Shown in pieces: positions 52,623 through 62,174 of a stretch of 64,000 bases of DNA. The notes beneath the pieces were generated by a model, which did no database searches, was not told the DNA's origin, and worked only from the letters and a program-made list of their open reading frames with translations. Made by a program: the position numbers and the translations under genes. Origin of the DNA: ZC4RG30 sp963777735. GTDB lineage: Bacteria > Pseudomonadota > Gammaproteobacteria > Steroidobacterales > Steroidobacteraceae. The stretch covers positions 1,178,001 to 1,242,000 of the forward strand of contig CAVZRQ010000008.1 of assembly GCA_963777735.1 (NCBI GenBank), read 5' to 3'. How positions within the stretch are numbered: position 1 is the first letter of the stretch; the number at the start of each line of letters is the position of its first letter.

Positions 52623-53264
52623 TCAGGCGTTCTGCAGAATGACGCTTTCAATCACGTTCGCGACGTCCTGACAGCGGTCCGTTGCGGTTTCCAGCAGCTC
52701 GTAGATCGCCTTCAGCTTGATGACCTGGCGGATATCGGCTTCATCGCGGAACAGCGTCGAGATCGCGTTGCGCATCACCCGGTCGGCGCGCGACTCCATG
52801 GTATCGATCTCCTGACAGAGCTTCAGGATTTCCGGGGCGTTCTTCATGTTGTTGAGCAGTGCCACGGCCGCCTGCATTCGCTCGCAGCCATTCTGCAGCA
52901 GCTGCGCCAGCTCCACGGCATGGCTGGTAACGGTCTGCACGTCGTACAGCAGCAGCGATTCGGCCGCATCCTGCATCAGGTCGATGACGTCGTCCATCCG
53001 CGAGATCAGACGATGGATATCGTCCCGATCCAGAGGGGTCACGAAGATGGTGTGCAGCAGCGCGGTGGTGTCGTGCGTGATGCGGTCCGCTTCGTGCTCC
53101 AGATCATTGATGCGATCAATGCGCGTGGCGCGTGATGCAGTCACCGCATATTCGCTCAACAACAACCTGAGTTCGTTGCTCGCTTCCGCGGCACGACTGG
53201 CGTGCTGGTTGAAATATTCGAAGAACTTGCCTTCGCGTGGCACGAGATTGGCTATGAAACCCAT
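52623..53264 (-). CDS. DUF47/PhoU-like regulator of phosphate transport
   Basis: 213 residues, all-helical and PhoU-like (TIGR00153 family). The signature HEADRITHDTTALLHTIFVTPLDRDDIHRLISRMDDVID is represented by ITHDTTALLHTIFVTPLDRDD. The aspartates and glutamates typical of the metal-binding motifs (DLEHEADR, MESRADRV) are present. It is transcribed with pit, 2 bases apart. Confidence 0.92.
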   Translation of the reverse strand: MGFIANLVPREGKFFEYFNQHASRAAEASNELRLLLSEYAVTASRATRIDRINDLEHEADRITHDTTALLHTIFVTPLDRDDIHRLISRMDDVIDLMQDAAESLLLYDVQTVTSHAVELAQLLQNGCERMQAAVALLNNMKNAPEILKLCQEIDTMESRADRVMRNAISTLFRDEADIRQVIKLKAIYELLETATDRCQDVANVIESVILQNA

Positions 53265-53300
53265 GGCGGATCCTTGAGGCTGAAGCGCGGCGTATGATAG

Positions 53301-54473
53301 TCAACGCCCGGCTGCCGTGCGCGGGGGAAACAGCAGCAACGCACCAGTGCCGCTCACAGCTACTACCGCCAGGAACAACGCCCAGCGGCCATTTTGAAGA
53401 ATAGGCTGCCAGATCAACGGTGTAACGAATGTCGTCAGTGCTGCGAGCTGGCTCAGCAAACCAGCTGCCGCAGCGCCCTGCAGGGGGTTGGCAACTACCC
53501 GCGGCAGCGCCGAGGTGACTACGGCTATCGCTGCACCCTGCGTCATCAGCCACACCACCATGGCGATGATGCGCAGTGGCTGAAGCAGCCCGGGCATGAA
53601 CAGCGGCAGACTCACGGCAGCGGCAAGCAGCATCAGCACTGCCAGCACCGTCGTATCGCGACGACCACGGGCCAGCAGCCAGCCGGCGATCAGGCCGCCG
53701 GGAATCATCGTCAGATTTGCCACGGCCAGAATGCGGGCGGCCTCACCCACCGGCACCTGATGCTGGAGTGCGAACCATTGCGGGTACACGGTGCTCATGC
53801 CAAAGCCCATCATCAGCAGCGCAGCAAAAGCCAGTGCAACGCGCAAGGGCCCCGGCTGCGCAACCACCGACAGCATCGCCGGTCGTGGTGCTGAAGCATC
53901 CCGGAACACGGCAGGTGAGCGCGGCAGAAACCAGCCGGCCAGCACCAGCACGCCGAACAGGATCATGTGGATGAGATAGCCGCCCCGCCAGCTGTCGGCG
54001 CCAGTGCCCGCAAATGCACCCGACAACGCCAGTCCCAGCGACACGCCCACCGGCGTATACGTGGACCACACTGCCATGGCGCGGCCTCGGCTGGCCGTGC
54101 CCGTGGTAGCCATGATCAATGCCGGAGCTGCCGAATAGATTCCCACTGTCAGCAACCCTTCGAAAACCCGGATTGCCATGAAGGCGTGCAAGCTCCCGGC
54201 AAGCAGATACGCCAGATTGGCCAGCACACCGATGACTGCTGCCGCGACCAGCGCGCTGCGCGCGCCGATACGATCGATGATCGAACCTGCGGCAACGGCG
54301 AGGAAGGCGGGGGGAATGGTCATCAATGAAATCAGCAATCCGAACTGTGCAGGGCTTGCACCGAGATGCGTGGCGAGATCACCGGACAGTGGGATGATCT
54401 TGCTCAGCGACGCCGAAGCCAGAACGCCATAAAGGTAGATCAACGCAATGGACGGCCAGGTTCCGGGTTGCAT
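53301..54473 (-). CDS. Major facilitator superfamily transporter
   Basis: 390 residues with 12 hydrophobic segments. The loop between helices 2 and 3 reads GSIIDRIGARSALVAAA, the MFS signature G-x3-D-R-x-G-R/A. The N-terminal part and SRGRAMAVWSTYTPVGVSLG resemble the CynX/NimT-like (cyanate/nitroimidazole) and general sugar-phosphate branches; substrate is unknown. It starts 14 bases after the HPP-CBS gene ends and ends 36 bases before the DUF47 gene, all on the minus strand. Confidence 0.85.
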   Translation of the reverse strand: MQPGTWPSIALIYLYGVLASASLSKIIPLSGDLATHLGASPAQFGLLISLMTIPPAFLAVAAGSIIDRIGARSALVAAAVIGVLANLAYLLAGSLHAFMAIRVFEGLLTVGIYSAAPALIMATTGTASRGRAMAVWSTYTPVGVSLGLALSGAFAGTGADSWRGGYLIHMILFGVLVLAGWFLPRSPAVFRDASAPRPAMLSVVAQPGPLRVALAFAALLMMGFGMSTVYPQWFALQHQVPVGEAARILAVANLTMIPGGLIAGWLLARGRRDTTVLAVLMLLAAAVSLPLFMPGLLQPLRIIAMVVWLMTQGAAIAVVTSALPRVVANPLQGAAAAGLLSQLAALTTFVTPLIWQPILQNGRWALFLAVVAVSGTGALLLFPPRTAAGR

Positions 54474-54486
54474 GTTGCGCGCTCTG

Positions 54487-55695
54487 CTACGGCCTGACTT
54501 GCTTGCCCGGCACTTGCGGCGCCATGGAATAGAGAGCGCTCACCAGATCTGTCTGGGTCACGATCCCCACCAGACGCAGGTCCTGATCAAGGATGGGAAT
54601 GTGGTGGTGACCGCCCTCTGCCAGCAGTGACACCAGCTCGACCAGCGGACGACTGGCGCTCGCCACCCTCACCTTGCGGGTCATGATCTCCCCTACGACT
54701 TCGGGCTTGTTACTGTGCGTCGTGGTGCTCGCGCGCATGAATTGCCGCAGACGATTGGCAAGGCCTGCGATGTCGTCGAGTTGTGCATGCCGGAGAAAAT
54801 CGCCCGCGGTCACGATGCCAATCAGATGCCGCGCCTGATCCACTACCGGCAATGCCTTGATGCGCCGCTCGCGCATCACCCGCCATGCTTCCTCCAGAGG
54901 CATGGCGTAATCCGCCGTCACCACGGCGCGCGTCATGATGTCCTCGCACTTCAGATCTCCCAGCCGCCGCTGGTAGGCCTGGGCTTCCGCGAATTTCAGG
55001 AGCTCCGCAAGATCTGGCCGGCTGACATCCAGCACCTGGCCATAGTGCGCCAGTGCCGCGTCCAGATCGGCAGCCGTGAAACGGCTGCCGGCGGCGGTCG
55101 ACGTCGCCACTTGCTGGTGCGGATAGTCGCGACCGGTGATCCTGTTGTAGAACAGGCCCATGCCCAGCAGCAGCAGACTGTTGCAGGCCACGGGGAAGAG
55201 TGCGAACCAGGGTGAGTGGGCGCCAACCAGCACGGCATACAGCGCCATGGCGCCAGCTGGCGGATGCAGGCTGCGCGTTGCAAACATCAACAGGATCGAT
55301 ATTCCCACTGCGGCGGAGCCAGCCAGAACGACATCGGGCATCCATACCGCACAGGCCACGCCCACCAGCGCTGCAATCGTGTTGCCTGCGAGTACCGGCC
55401 AAGGTTGCGCCAGCGGGCTAGCGGGTAATGCGAAAACCAGCAGCGCCGACGCACCCAGTGGCGCCACCAACCAGAGATCCGAACCCAGCTGTGAACCGAG
55501 CAACCGGCAAAGCAGGCCCGCGAAAGCCACTCCGAGCAAAGCGCCCAATGCAGCGCGCCAGCGTTCGCGACTGTCCACCACCACGATCGCAGGCAACCAG
55601 GCACGCAGACGCCCACGCCATGCGCCTGCGAAATCTGCACCCACACTGCCTGTCTCGATGGGACCCGGTGTCATGACGGGGATGCTAGCCTGCAC
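54487..55695 (-). CDS. HPP-family membrane protein with C-terminal CBS pair
   Basis: 402 residues. Four membrane helices in the first half carry the HPP motif TRSLHPPAGAMALYAVLVG (HPPA about 135-138), and VAPLGASALLVFALPASPLAQPWPVLAGN, shown by its part LGASALLVFALPASPLAQP. The second half has two CBS domains (CEDIMTRAVVTADYAM... and EIMTRKVRVASASRPLVE). The HPP domain has been linked to nitrite transport in chloroplasts and cyanobacteria, but its role in bacteria is unclear. The CBS pair suggests control by nucleotides. ATG at 55695 or 55674. Confidence 0.85.
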   Translation of the reverse strand: MQASIPVMTPGPIETGSVGADFAGAWRGRLRAWLPAIVVVDSRERWRAALGALLGVAFAGLLCRLLGSQLGSDLWLVAPLGASALLVFALPASPLAQPWPVLAGNTIAALVGVACAVWMPDVVLAGSAAVGISILLMFATRSLHPPAGAMALYAVLVGAHSPWFALFPVACNSLLLLGMGLFYNRITGRDYPHQQVATSTAAGSRFTAADLDAALAHYGQVLDVSRPDLAELLKFAEAQAYQRRLGDLKCEDIMTRAVVTADYAMPLEEAWRVMRERRIKALPVVDQARHLIGIVTAGDFLRHAQLDDIAGLANRLRQFMRASTTTHSNKPEVVGEIMTRKVRVASASRPLVELVSLLAEGGHHHIPILDQDLRLVGIVTQTDLVSALYSMAPQVPGKQVRP

Positions 55696-55786
55696 GCGTG
55701 CTTGGTGGCGAATCTGCAGCCGCGGGATACCGATCAGTTAATCTGCTCCCGGCAATAAAAACAGGAATTCAGGGCTGGAGGGAAAC

Positions 55787-57103
55787 ATGGAACTGCTGTA
55801 CGTCGCAGCATCGATCCTGCTGCTGGTGCTGCTGATCACCTGGGGCAGGCTGCAGCCGTTTCTTGCCTTCCTGATAGCCGCCACCCTTGCCGGCGTGTTG
55901 CTGGGCCTGCCGCTGGACTCCATTCCGGGTGTGCTCGAGAAAGGCATCGGCGGCACGCTCGGCAGCCTGATCGGCATCGTCTGCCTCGGCGCGATGTTCG
56001 GCAGGCTGATCGCAGACAGCGGTGCCGCGCAGAAGATCGCCACGGTGCTCATCGGTCTGTCCGGCGAGAAACACATCACCTGGGCGCTGATGCTCACGGG
56101 GTTCATCGTGGGCATCCCGTTGTTCTACAACGTCGGCTTCGTGCTGCTCGTGCCACTGGTTTTCTCGATCGTGGCGCAGTCGAAACTGCCACCCATCTAT
56201 CTTGGCGTGCCATTGCTGGCATCGCTCTCTGTGACCCACGGGTTCCTCCCGCCGCATCCATCGCCTTCGGCCATGGTGCCCATGTTCGGTGCCGACATGG
56301 GCACCACGCTGGTCTACGGCATCCTCGTTGCGATCCCGGCAATGATCATTGCCGGCCCGTTGTTCGCAAAGCTGTTCCGGAACGCCAGATCGCGACCCAT
56401 CACGTTGTTCGTCGCGGCTCCCATGGAAGCATCCCGCCTGCCGGGCACGTTCAATGCATTTGCCACGGCGCTGCTGCCCGTGGTGCTGATCGCCTTGTCG
56501 GTGGTGCCTGCCGTTTCCCATGCGCCCGCTGAACATCAACCGCTGATCCGTTTCTTCACAAACCCGCTGGTAGTCCTGTTTCTGGGCCTTGCCGTCGGTA
56601 CGTGGACGCTGGGGCTGTCGCGCGGGCTGCGCATTGGCGCGCTGATGGAATCCTATGCGGGTGCCGTGAAGGACATCGCCGTGATCCTGCTCATCATCGC
56701 GGGTGCCGGTGCATTGAAGGAAGTATTCGTCGCCAGCGGCGTCAGCCAGAACATTTCCCGGGTACTGCTGGGCCTGCCTGTCGATCCATTGATACTGGGC
56801 TGGTTCATCGCCGCGGTGATTCGTGTGTCGCTGGGGTCGGCAACCGTTGCCGGGCTGACCGCCGCCGGGATCATGGCGCCCGTGCTGACAGCCTCAGCCG
56901 GCGTCGACCCCAACCTCATGGTGCTCGCGATAGGCGCCGGCAGCCTGATGTTCTCGCATGTGAACGACTCCGGCTTCTGGATGGCCAAGGAATACTTCAA
57001 CCTCACGCTGAAGGAAACCCTGCTCAGCTGGACCTTGATGGAAGGCATCGTGGGTTTCGTGGGGATCGGCGGCGTGCTGATCCTCAATGCCCTGCTGCAC
57101 TAG
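55787..57103 (+). CDS. GntP-family permease
   Basis: 438 residues, 12 or more hydrophobic segments, of the GntP (gluconate:H+ symporter) family. Signature segments are GFIVGIPLFYNVGFVLLVPL (about 105-124), SLSVTHGFLPPHPSPSAMV and LVLAIGAGSLMFSHVNDSGF, all conserved in gluconate permeases. ATG at 55787 has GGAGGG just upstream. The substrate may be gluconate or another sugar acid. No gluconate kinase is near; the convergent phytase gene shares the stop bases CTAG with it. Confidence 0.92.
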   Translation: MELLYVAASILLLVLLITWGRLQPFLAFLIAATLAGVLLGLPLDSIPGVLEKGIGGTLGSLIGIVCLGAMFGRLIADSGAAQKIATVLIGLSGEKHITWALMLTGFIVGIPLFYNVGFVLLVPLVFSIVAQSKLPPIYLGVPLLASLSVTHGFLPPHPSPSAMVPMFGADMGTTLVYGILVAIPAMIIAGPLFAKLFRNARSRPITLFVAAPMEASRLPGTFNAFATALLPVVLIALSVVPAVSHAPAEHQPLIRFFTNPLVVLFLGLAVGTWTLGLSRGLRIGALMESYAGAVKDIAVILLIIAGAGALKEVFVASGVSQNISRVLLGLPVDPLILGWFIAAVIRVSLGSATVAGLTAAGIMAPVLTASAGVDPNLMVLAIGAGSLMFSHVNDSGFWMAKEYFNLTLKETLLSWTLMEGIVGFVGIGGVLILNALLH

Positions 57104-59186
57104 AGGCCCATTGCTTTCGCGACGCGCTCCCAGGGAACCAGCTTGTAGTTCTGTCGTTCTGCCGGCGTGATGTTGCGCCCGTCCTGGACTACCAGCAGCC
57201 CCTGTGGAAAAGCCGGGCCGAGTGGCCGGCTGGCAACCTCCAGGCCATCGGTTTCCGAGGCGCCATCGATGCCCAGCCCGTCGTTGGCGACAATCGAGAA
57301 GTGCCCGACAAACTGGTTGTCGCCTTCGCGGCGATAGACGGCGTAGTTGTCGGCACCCTGGTTGGACACCACGATCCAGCCGGCACCGTCCCTGCCACGG
57401 AAGATGCCTACGCCTTCGACATCGGCCGCAAGGTTGCCGCCGGCGGCGGTGGTATCGATCTGCTTGCGCTGGTCGCCTGCATCGGGCTCGGCGCCATAAC
57501 GCCAGAGCCCCGCGCCTTCCTCGGCGATGTACAACGCACCTGTCTCGTCGTCAGCCACACAGCCTTCTGCCTGTGAGCCCACCGTGAATTCCCGCACCAC
57601 AGCAGCGGTGAGCTGAGCCCCGCTCGCCATGATCTCCCACTGCCGGAACTCGCCTGCGTCACTGTTGTTCATGAACACATAGAGCTTGCCGTTCTTTGCG
57701 CTGTGATACATGCAAAGTCCATAAGGGTCGCGCATTCCGGCGGCAATCGGCGCAGCAGTTGCAGCGGTGAGGCGACGCGTAGTCGCATTCATCTCATAGA
57801 GCGTCAGCGACCGGGTCTCTCGATTGGAGCCAGCGACGATATCCCGCTGCCTGCCGCCCAGCCGCACTCCTTGACGCAGATCCACATTGTTCGTGCGCCC
57901 ATCAGCCAGCAACTGCAGACGGTTGCCGTTGAGATCGTAGACCTCCACGCCGCGTTTCTTCTGCGCACCGATGATCAGGCTCTTTGCAGGATCCAGCGGA
58001 TGCACCCAGATTGCCGGATCGTCGGCTGCATCGCCAAAATCGTCGACCGGCATTGTTTCGGAGCTCGGTTCAACGGTGCGCGCAGCGGCGCCCGGCGTGC
58101 TGCGTGGATCCAGGGGTGCAGCCGAGGGAAGTTTCAATGCTGCGATGACTGCATCCCAGCGCAGCATGCGGATTGCGCCTTCGGCACCGCCTTCATCCGC
58201 CACCAGCACCAGGCCCGACGCCTGGGGTTCGGCAGCGAATCCGCCGGCCCAGATGGTTTCGAACTTCGCGCCTTCCAGACCGGCCAGCTTGAACTGGCCC
58301 AGGTGCTTGCCCGCAGGCAGTGCGTAGACGTGCACGGCGGCTGCAGCTTCGTCGGCGGCAAGCAGGTAATCCAGGCCTGCGGCCTGGTGGAGCGCAATAC
58401 TCTTCACCTCGGCGCCCAGCTCGCCGCGTGGGGAGACCAGCTCAAGCAGATCGCGTGTGGTGTTGGACTCTGGATCGGCTGCAATTCGCCAGATGCCGGT
58501 GGTCTCGTCTGCCAGATAGAGCAGGCCGGTGGCATCGTCCACCACGCAGGACGCCGCGCCCTTGCCCACGGGAATGCGACGCACGATGCGACCCTGTACC
58601 GCGCCCTGCCTCGCGGAAAGTTCCCACTGCTGCAGATCCCCGTCATCCGTGGCGGCGAACGCATAGTGCTTCCCGGACAGCCTGCTGCGATGCAGACACA
58701 ACCCTGTCAGCTCCGCATCAAGCGCCAAGGGAATGCGCGTGATTTCGAGTGGCTTGCCGCTGGCAGGGTCAATCACGTAAGCCCGCAACGCGGCATGGCC
58801 CGATCCTGCGCAAGCAGCAATGCTCCCGGCCCGTTGCCCGCATCAAAACCATAGGTAAGTGCCGCGAAGTCGGAGGTCGCCGGGCCGAAGGAACCGAGCG
58901 ACTGCCCATCCATGGCATGCAGGCTCAGGCCCCCATCTCCCAGCACCGCAACCACGAGACTGCGGGAGGGATCCTGCGGGTGCAGCCACAGTGCCGCGCC
59001 AGCCGGAGCGCCCTTCTGCGCCGGGATTGAAAGATCCACAGCCACAGACGGGACTGCCGGAGATCCCTGGACTTCCGCAGACTGCCTGGCGCCGCAACCG
59101 GCCAGCAGCAATGCCGCGAACCAAGTCGACACGATGTGCAGGACTGCAGCCGGCACAGCATGCCGGCTGGGTAACTGGGTCTTCAT
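57100..59186 (-). CDS. Dual-domain beta-propeller phytase lipoprotein, one frameshift
   Basis: Ca2+-dependent 3-phytase releasing phosphate from phytate outside the inner membrane. From ATG 59186: a lipoprotein signal with lipobox LLAGC (Cys about 24), a first, incomplete propeller region (GAALWLHPQDPSRSLVVAV), then a full beta-propeller with DDFGDAADDPAIWVHP, KKRGVEVYDLNG, NVDLRQGV, RDPYGLCMYHSAKNGKLYVF, EGCVADDETGALYIAEE and GLEVASRPLG. Such two-domain phytases are known from other proteobacteria. A one-base frameshift near 58795 breaks it; corrected length is about 695 residues. It lies 35 bases after the TonB receptor gene, so both form one operon. Confidence 0.88.
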
Positions 59187-59221
59187 TTTCGGAATCGAAC
59201 CCCTGGTCAAACCGGCGCTGA

Positions 59222-61543
59222 TCAGAACGCCCAGCGTACGACGAGCTGGATTCGCGGGCCAGCGTACTCGTACTCCCGCTCGTATTCGTCGTAGTCGCGA
59301 TCTTCCTGATCAGCCTGGTTGTCGAATTTGTCGAAGAATTCCCGCTTCTTCGCATCCAGCAGGTTGGTGCCGGCCAGGCGCAGCGAAAGGTTCTCACCGA
59401 AGGTCTTCTCCACGAAGACCTCCAGATCCGCCCCATAGGTGGTCGTGACCTCTTCGGCCAGCACGCGACTGAACGCACTGCCCTGCTTGCGGTAGCTGAC
59501 GCCGAACGAGGCCTGCAGGGAGGGCAGGCTCTGGATGAAGCCCACGTTGTAGACGCTCTTCGCCTGGTTGTTGAAGCGGCGCTTGCCCAGGAAGTCGGTG
59601 ACTTCGCTGTCCAGCCACGAGTAGTTCAGGAACAGTCCGGTATCCGGCATGCCCAGCACCGTCAGCGGCGTGGAAAGATCCAGCTCCACGCCCCAGACCT
59701 TGCCATCGCCGACATTGCTGGCCGTGAACACGAAGCTCTCGGGATCAAACGGGATGGCGGCCTCTGCCTCTTCCCTGGTGGCTTCGTTCTCGTCGATGTA
59801 GTCGGCGATGTCATCCTCCCAGGAGTCCACGGCGTCTTCACTGGGATCCCCGGTATTCACCAGCTCGATCAGGTCTTTGACATCCCGGTAGAACACGTTG
59901 ATTCCGGCCACGCCGCGGTTGCCGAGGCGACGCTCGAAACCCAGGTCGATGCCGTTGGCGACTTCCGGATCCAGGCCCGGGTTGCCGATGAAATCGTTGT
60001 CGCCGTACTCACCATCCAGCAGTGCAGGCAACAGGTAGTTGAAGGACGGACGACGCACGCTGCGCGCGAGCGAGAGGTTGACGCGACTGTCTTCTCCCAC
60101 ATTCCATTTGAGGTGCATGGAGGGCAGCAGCTCGCTGTAGTCCTTCGATGCGCTCACCCGGTCTGCATCCGGCTCGGGACGATAGGAGATATAGGAATCC
60201 GTCCGCTCGAAACGCAGCCCGGCCTCCCAGCTCAGCTTGCCGGCATCGCCAGAGAACATCAGGTAAGGATCGAAGCGATCTTCCTTGATGGTGCTGGTGA
60301 TGATGTTGTCGGGCTCATACACCACCGGATCACCCTCGCTTTCCCCCTCGAACTCGAAAGTGGCGAGCATCGAGTTGCGCCGCTTGGCGCGGAAGTCCAC
60401 TCCAAACTCCATCTGCGCCGGGCCAGCGGGCCGCTTGTGCGCGATCTTGAAGCTGGTTTCCTCGTCCTTCGCATCGACTTCCTCGGACTCGCCCTCATGA
60501 CTGGCCCAGATGCCATCCTCGTACGCGATTTCCTCCTCGCTCTCGACACTGTCGTCCTGGAAGCGGGCGTGGTCGAGATCGAATTCGGTGGTGCCGCCAG
60601 CCAGTTCGAACCGGTACTCCGCGCCCAGCCCCCAGTTCTGCTGGTCGACCGTGCCAAGACCAGGAACGATGGAGTATTCATCAGCGTCTGCGAATACTGG
60701 AGCGTTGTATTCCGTGGAGACTTCCACCAGTTCCCGGTCGGTCTTCACCCAGAAGCCATCGATCGAGAGACGACCGGTTTCGCCCAGTTCGGCCACATAG
60801 GAGGCATTGGCCGAATAGTCCTGGCCATCGCGGGTGTCGGTCTGGTCTTCCGCGCTGTCGAACTCCAGATCGACCGGATCGCTGAAACGGTCGCTGCGCT
60901 TGATCTTCGGGTTGTAGCGATCCTGCACATTGACGCCAGCCAGTATGCGACCGCCCAGCGCTTCGCCGGAAAGCACCGCGCCGACTGTCGGCTGCACCTT
61001 CCCGTCGTCGTAGTGCATCGCGCCGGCCCGGACGTAATTGCCATCGAACTCATAGGCATCACGCAGCACGATATTCAGCGCGCCCGCCACGGCATCACCC
61101 GAGCGGTTGGCGCTGTTGCTGCGCAGGATCTCCACGCGCTCGACCATGTCTGCTGGAATGCGGTCGACCCAGAACGACCGGTCGTCGCCGGCGCCCGGCA
61201 CTTTCTTGCCATTGATCAGCACCTGGGTGTAGCCGGGATCGAGGCCGCGCAGCTGCACGCCGTCGTATTCCAGCACGTCGGAGACAAACACCGCGCTGGT
61301 CACCCGCTTGAGCATGTCGCCCACGGTGGCGGGCTCAAAGCGCTGGAAATATTCGAGGTCGTAGCTCAGTACCGGTGCGGTATCAGTGGTGCGGTTGCGG
61401 TAGACGATGCCATACACCACGACTTCGTCGAGCTCGGAATCGGCCGTCGGGGCGGGTTCCGCCGCAAACACCATCGATGGCAGCGCGGCCGCAACGGCCG
61501 CCGCAACCAGCAGATTCACACCACGTACACATTTCTTCGACAT
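59222..61543 (-). CDS. TonB-dependent receptor linked to phytase
   Basis: 773-residue outer-membrane receptor. Signal peptide (AAAVAAALPSMVFA), then DEVVVYGI as TonB box, a plug with RRVTSAVFVSDVLEYDGVQLRGLDPGY (key part YDGVQLRGLDPGYTQVLING), VERVEILRSNSANRSGDAVAGALNIVLRD, and a 22-strand-type barrel ending in QLVVRWAF. Extracellular loops are unusually acidic (for example VESEEEIAYEDG and EGESEEVDAKDEE). It is upstream of phytase in one operon and has a PHO-box-like site 70 bases before its start, so uptake of a phosphate ester such as inositol phosphate is inferred. Confidence 0.9.
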   Translation of the reverse strand: MSKKCVRGVNLLVAAAVAAALPSMVFAAEPAPTADSELDEVVVYGIVYRNRTTDTAPVLSYDLEYFQRFEPATVGDMLKRVTSAVFVSDVLEYDGVQLRGLDPGYTQVLINGKKVPGAGDDRSFWVDRIPADMVERVEILRSNSANRSGDAVAGALNIVLRDAYEFDGNYVRAGAMHYDDGKVQPTVGAVLSGEALGGRILAGVNVQDRYNPKIKRSDRFSDPVDLEFDSAEDQTDTRDGQDYSANASYVAELGETGRLSIDGFWVKTDRELVEVSTEYNAPVFADADEYSIVPGLGTVDQQNWGLGAEYRFELAGGTTEFDLDHARFQDDSVESEEEIAYEDGIWASHEGESEEVDAKDEETSFKIAHKRPAGPAQMEFGVDFRAKRRNSMLATFEFEGESEGDPVVYEPDNIITSTIKEDRFDPYLMFSGDAGKLSWEAGLRFERTDSYISYRPEPDADRVSASKDYSELLPSMHLKWNVGEDSRVNLSLARSVRRPSFNYLLPALLDGEYGDNDFIGNPGLDPEVANGIDLGFERRLGNRGVAGINVFYRDVKDLIELVNTGDPSEDAVDSWEDDIADYIDENEATREEAEAAIPFDPESFVFTASNVGDGKVWGVELDLSTPLTVLGMPDTGLFLNYSWLDSEVTDFLGKRRFNNQAKSVYNVGFIQSLPSLQASFGVSYRKQGSAFSRVLAEEVTTTYGADLEVFVEKTFGENLSLRLAGTNLLDAKKREFFDKFDNQADQEDRDYDEYEREYEYAGPRIQLVVRWAF

Positions 61544-61611
61544 TTCCAGCCCCTGAGGAATGACAGGAGGTGGAATCTGCCGATCGTAGATGTCGGCTGT
61601 CTTTCAGCTTG

Positions 61612-61629
61612 ATGAAGGTTCGATGAAAA
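61612..61629 (-). promoter_or_regulatory. PHO-box-like site before the TonB receptor-phytase operon
   Basis: On the minus strand TTTTCAT-cgaa-CCTTCAT: two 7-base direct repeats spaced by four bases, 11 bases apart, exactly the PhoB-box layout (consensus CTGTCAT). Each repeat matches five of seven positions. It lies 69 bases before the receptor start. PhoB regulation fits the phytase downstream. Confidence 0.55.
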
Positions 61630-61647
61630 CGCCGCAGTGCGAAATCT

Positions 61648-62155
61648 TTATTCTTTGGCCTTGCGAAGGGATGTGGCTTCGTCCTGCAGCTTGCTGATCT
61701 TCCAGACGTCGTCTTCCTTCACGTATTCGCTTTCAAAGCCGTGCCAGCGAGCCTTGGCAGTAAATCCCTCGGGTCCGATATGGATCACCGGCACTTTCAC
61801 CGGTGGGAATCGGGCACCGCCTCTCGACCTCCCCTAGCCCACGCAGATAGGCACGGATGTTGTCCTGACCCTCGAGCAGGCCCGGCCCCTCAATCTCGAG
61901 GGTGGCTTGCCTCGCAAACAGGTCCGCAGCGTCATCCCAGCGTTTGGTGTCGAGGTAGAAGCCGTAGCTGGCTTGCAGGTTGGCGATCGAGGTCCAGTCC
62001 CGTGTTGCCTGCGCCTGCAGCTTCAGGACGGCAACCTGGTTGGTGAGCGCCGCGATCTGCCGCGCCGACTCCGAAGACTGGCCGCAGCCGTACAGTCCGG
62101 CGCAGACCAGGCACAGTCCCGCCACCAGCGGCAGGCGGGGCATGCTCATGGCCAT
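61648..62155 (-). CDS. SnoaL-like lipoprotein, one frameshift
   Basis: Small exported protein of about 168 residues. The N-terminus is a lipoprotein signal with lipobox LYGC (LVAGLCLVCAGLYGCGQSS), then a coiled-coil-like stretch (ESARQIAALTNQVAVLKLQAQ), then a SnoaL/NTF2-like domain (IANLQASYGFYLDTKRWDDAADLFA, ...NIRAYLRGLGE). The frame breaks near 61835; continuing in the next frame gives VKVPVIHIGPEGFTAKARWHG and an end KLQDEATSLRKAKE at 61648. Start 62155, 62149 or 62143. It lies beside the phytase operon but is a separate unit. Function unknown. Confidence 0.65.
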
Positions 62156-62174
62156 CCGCACCGCCGAATTGGTG

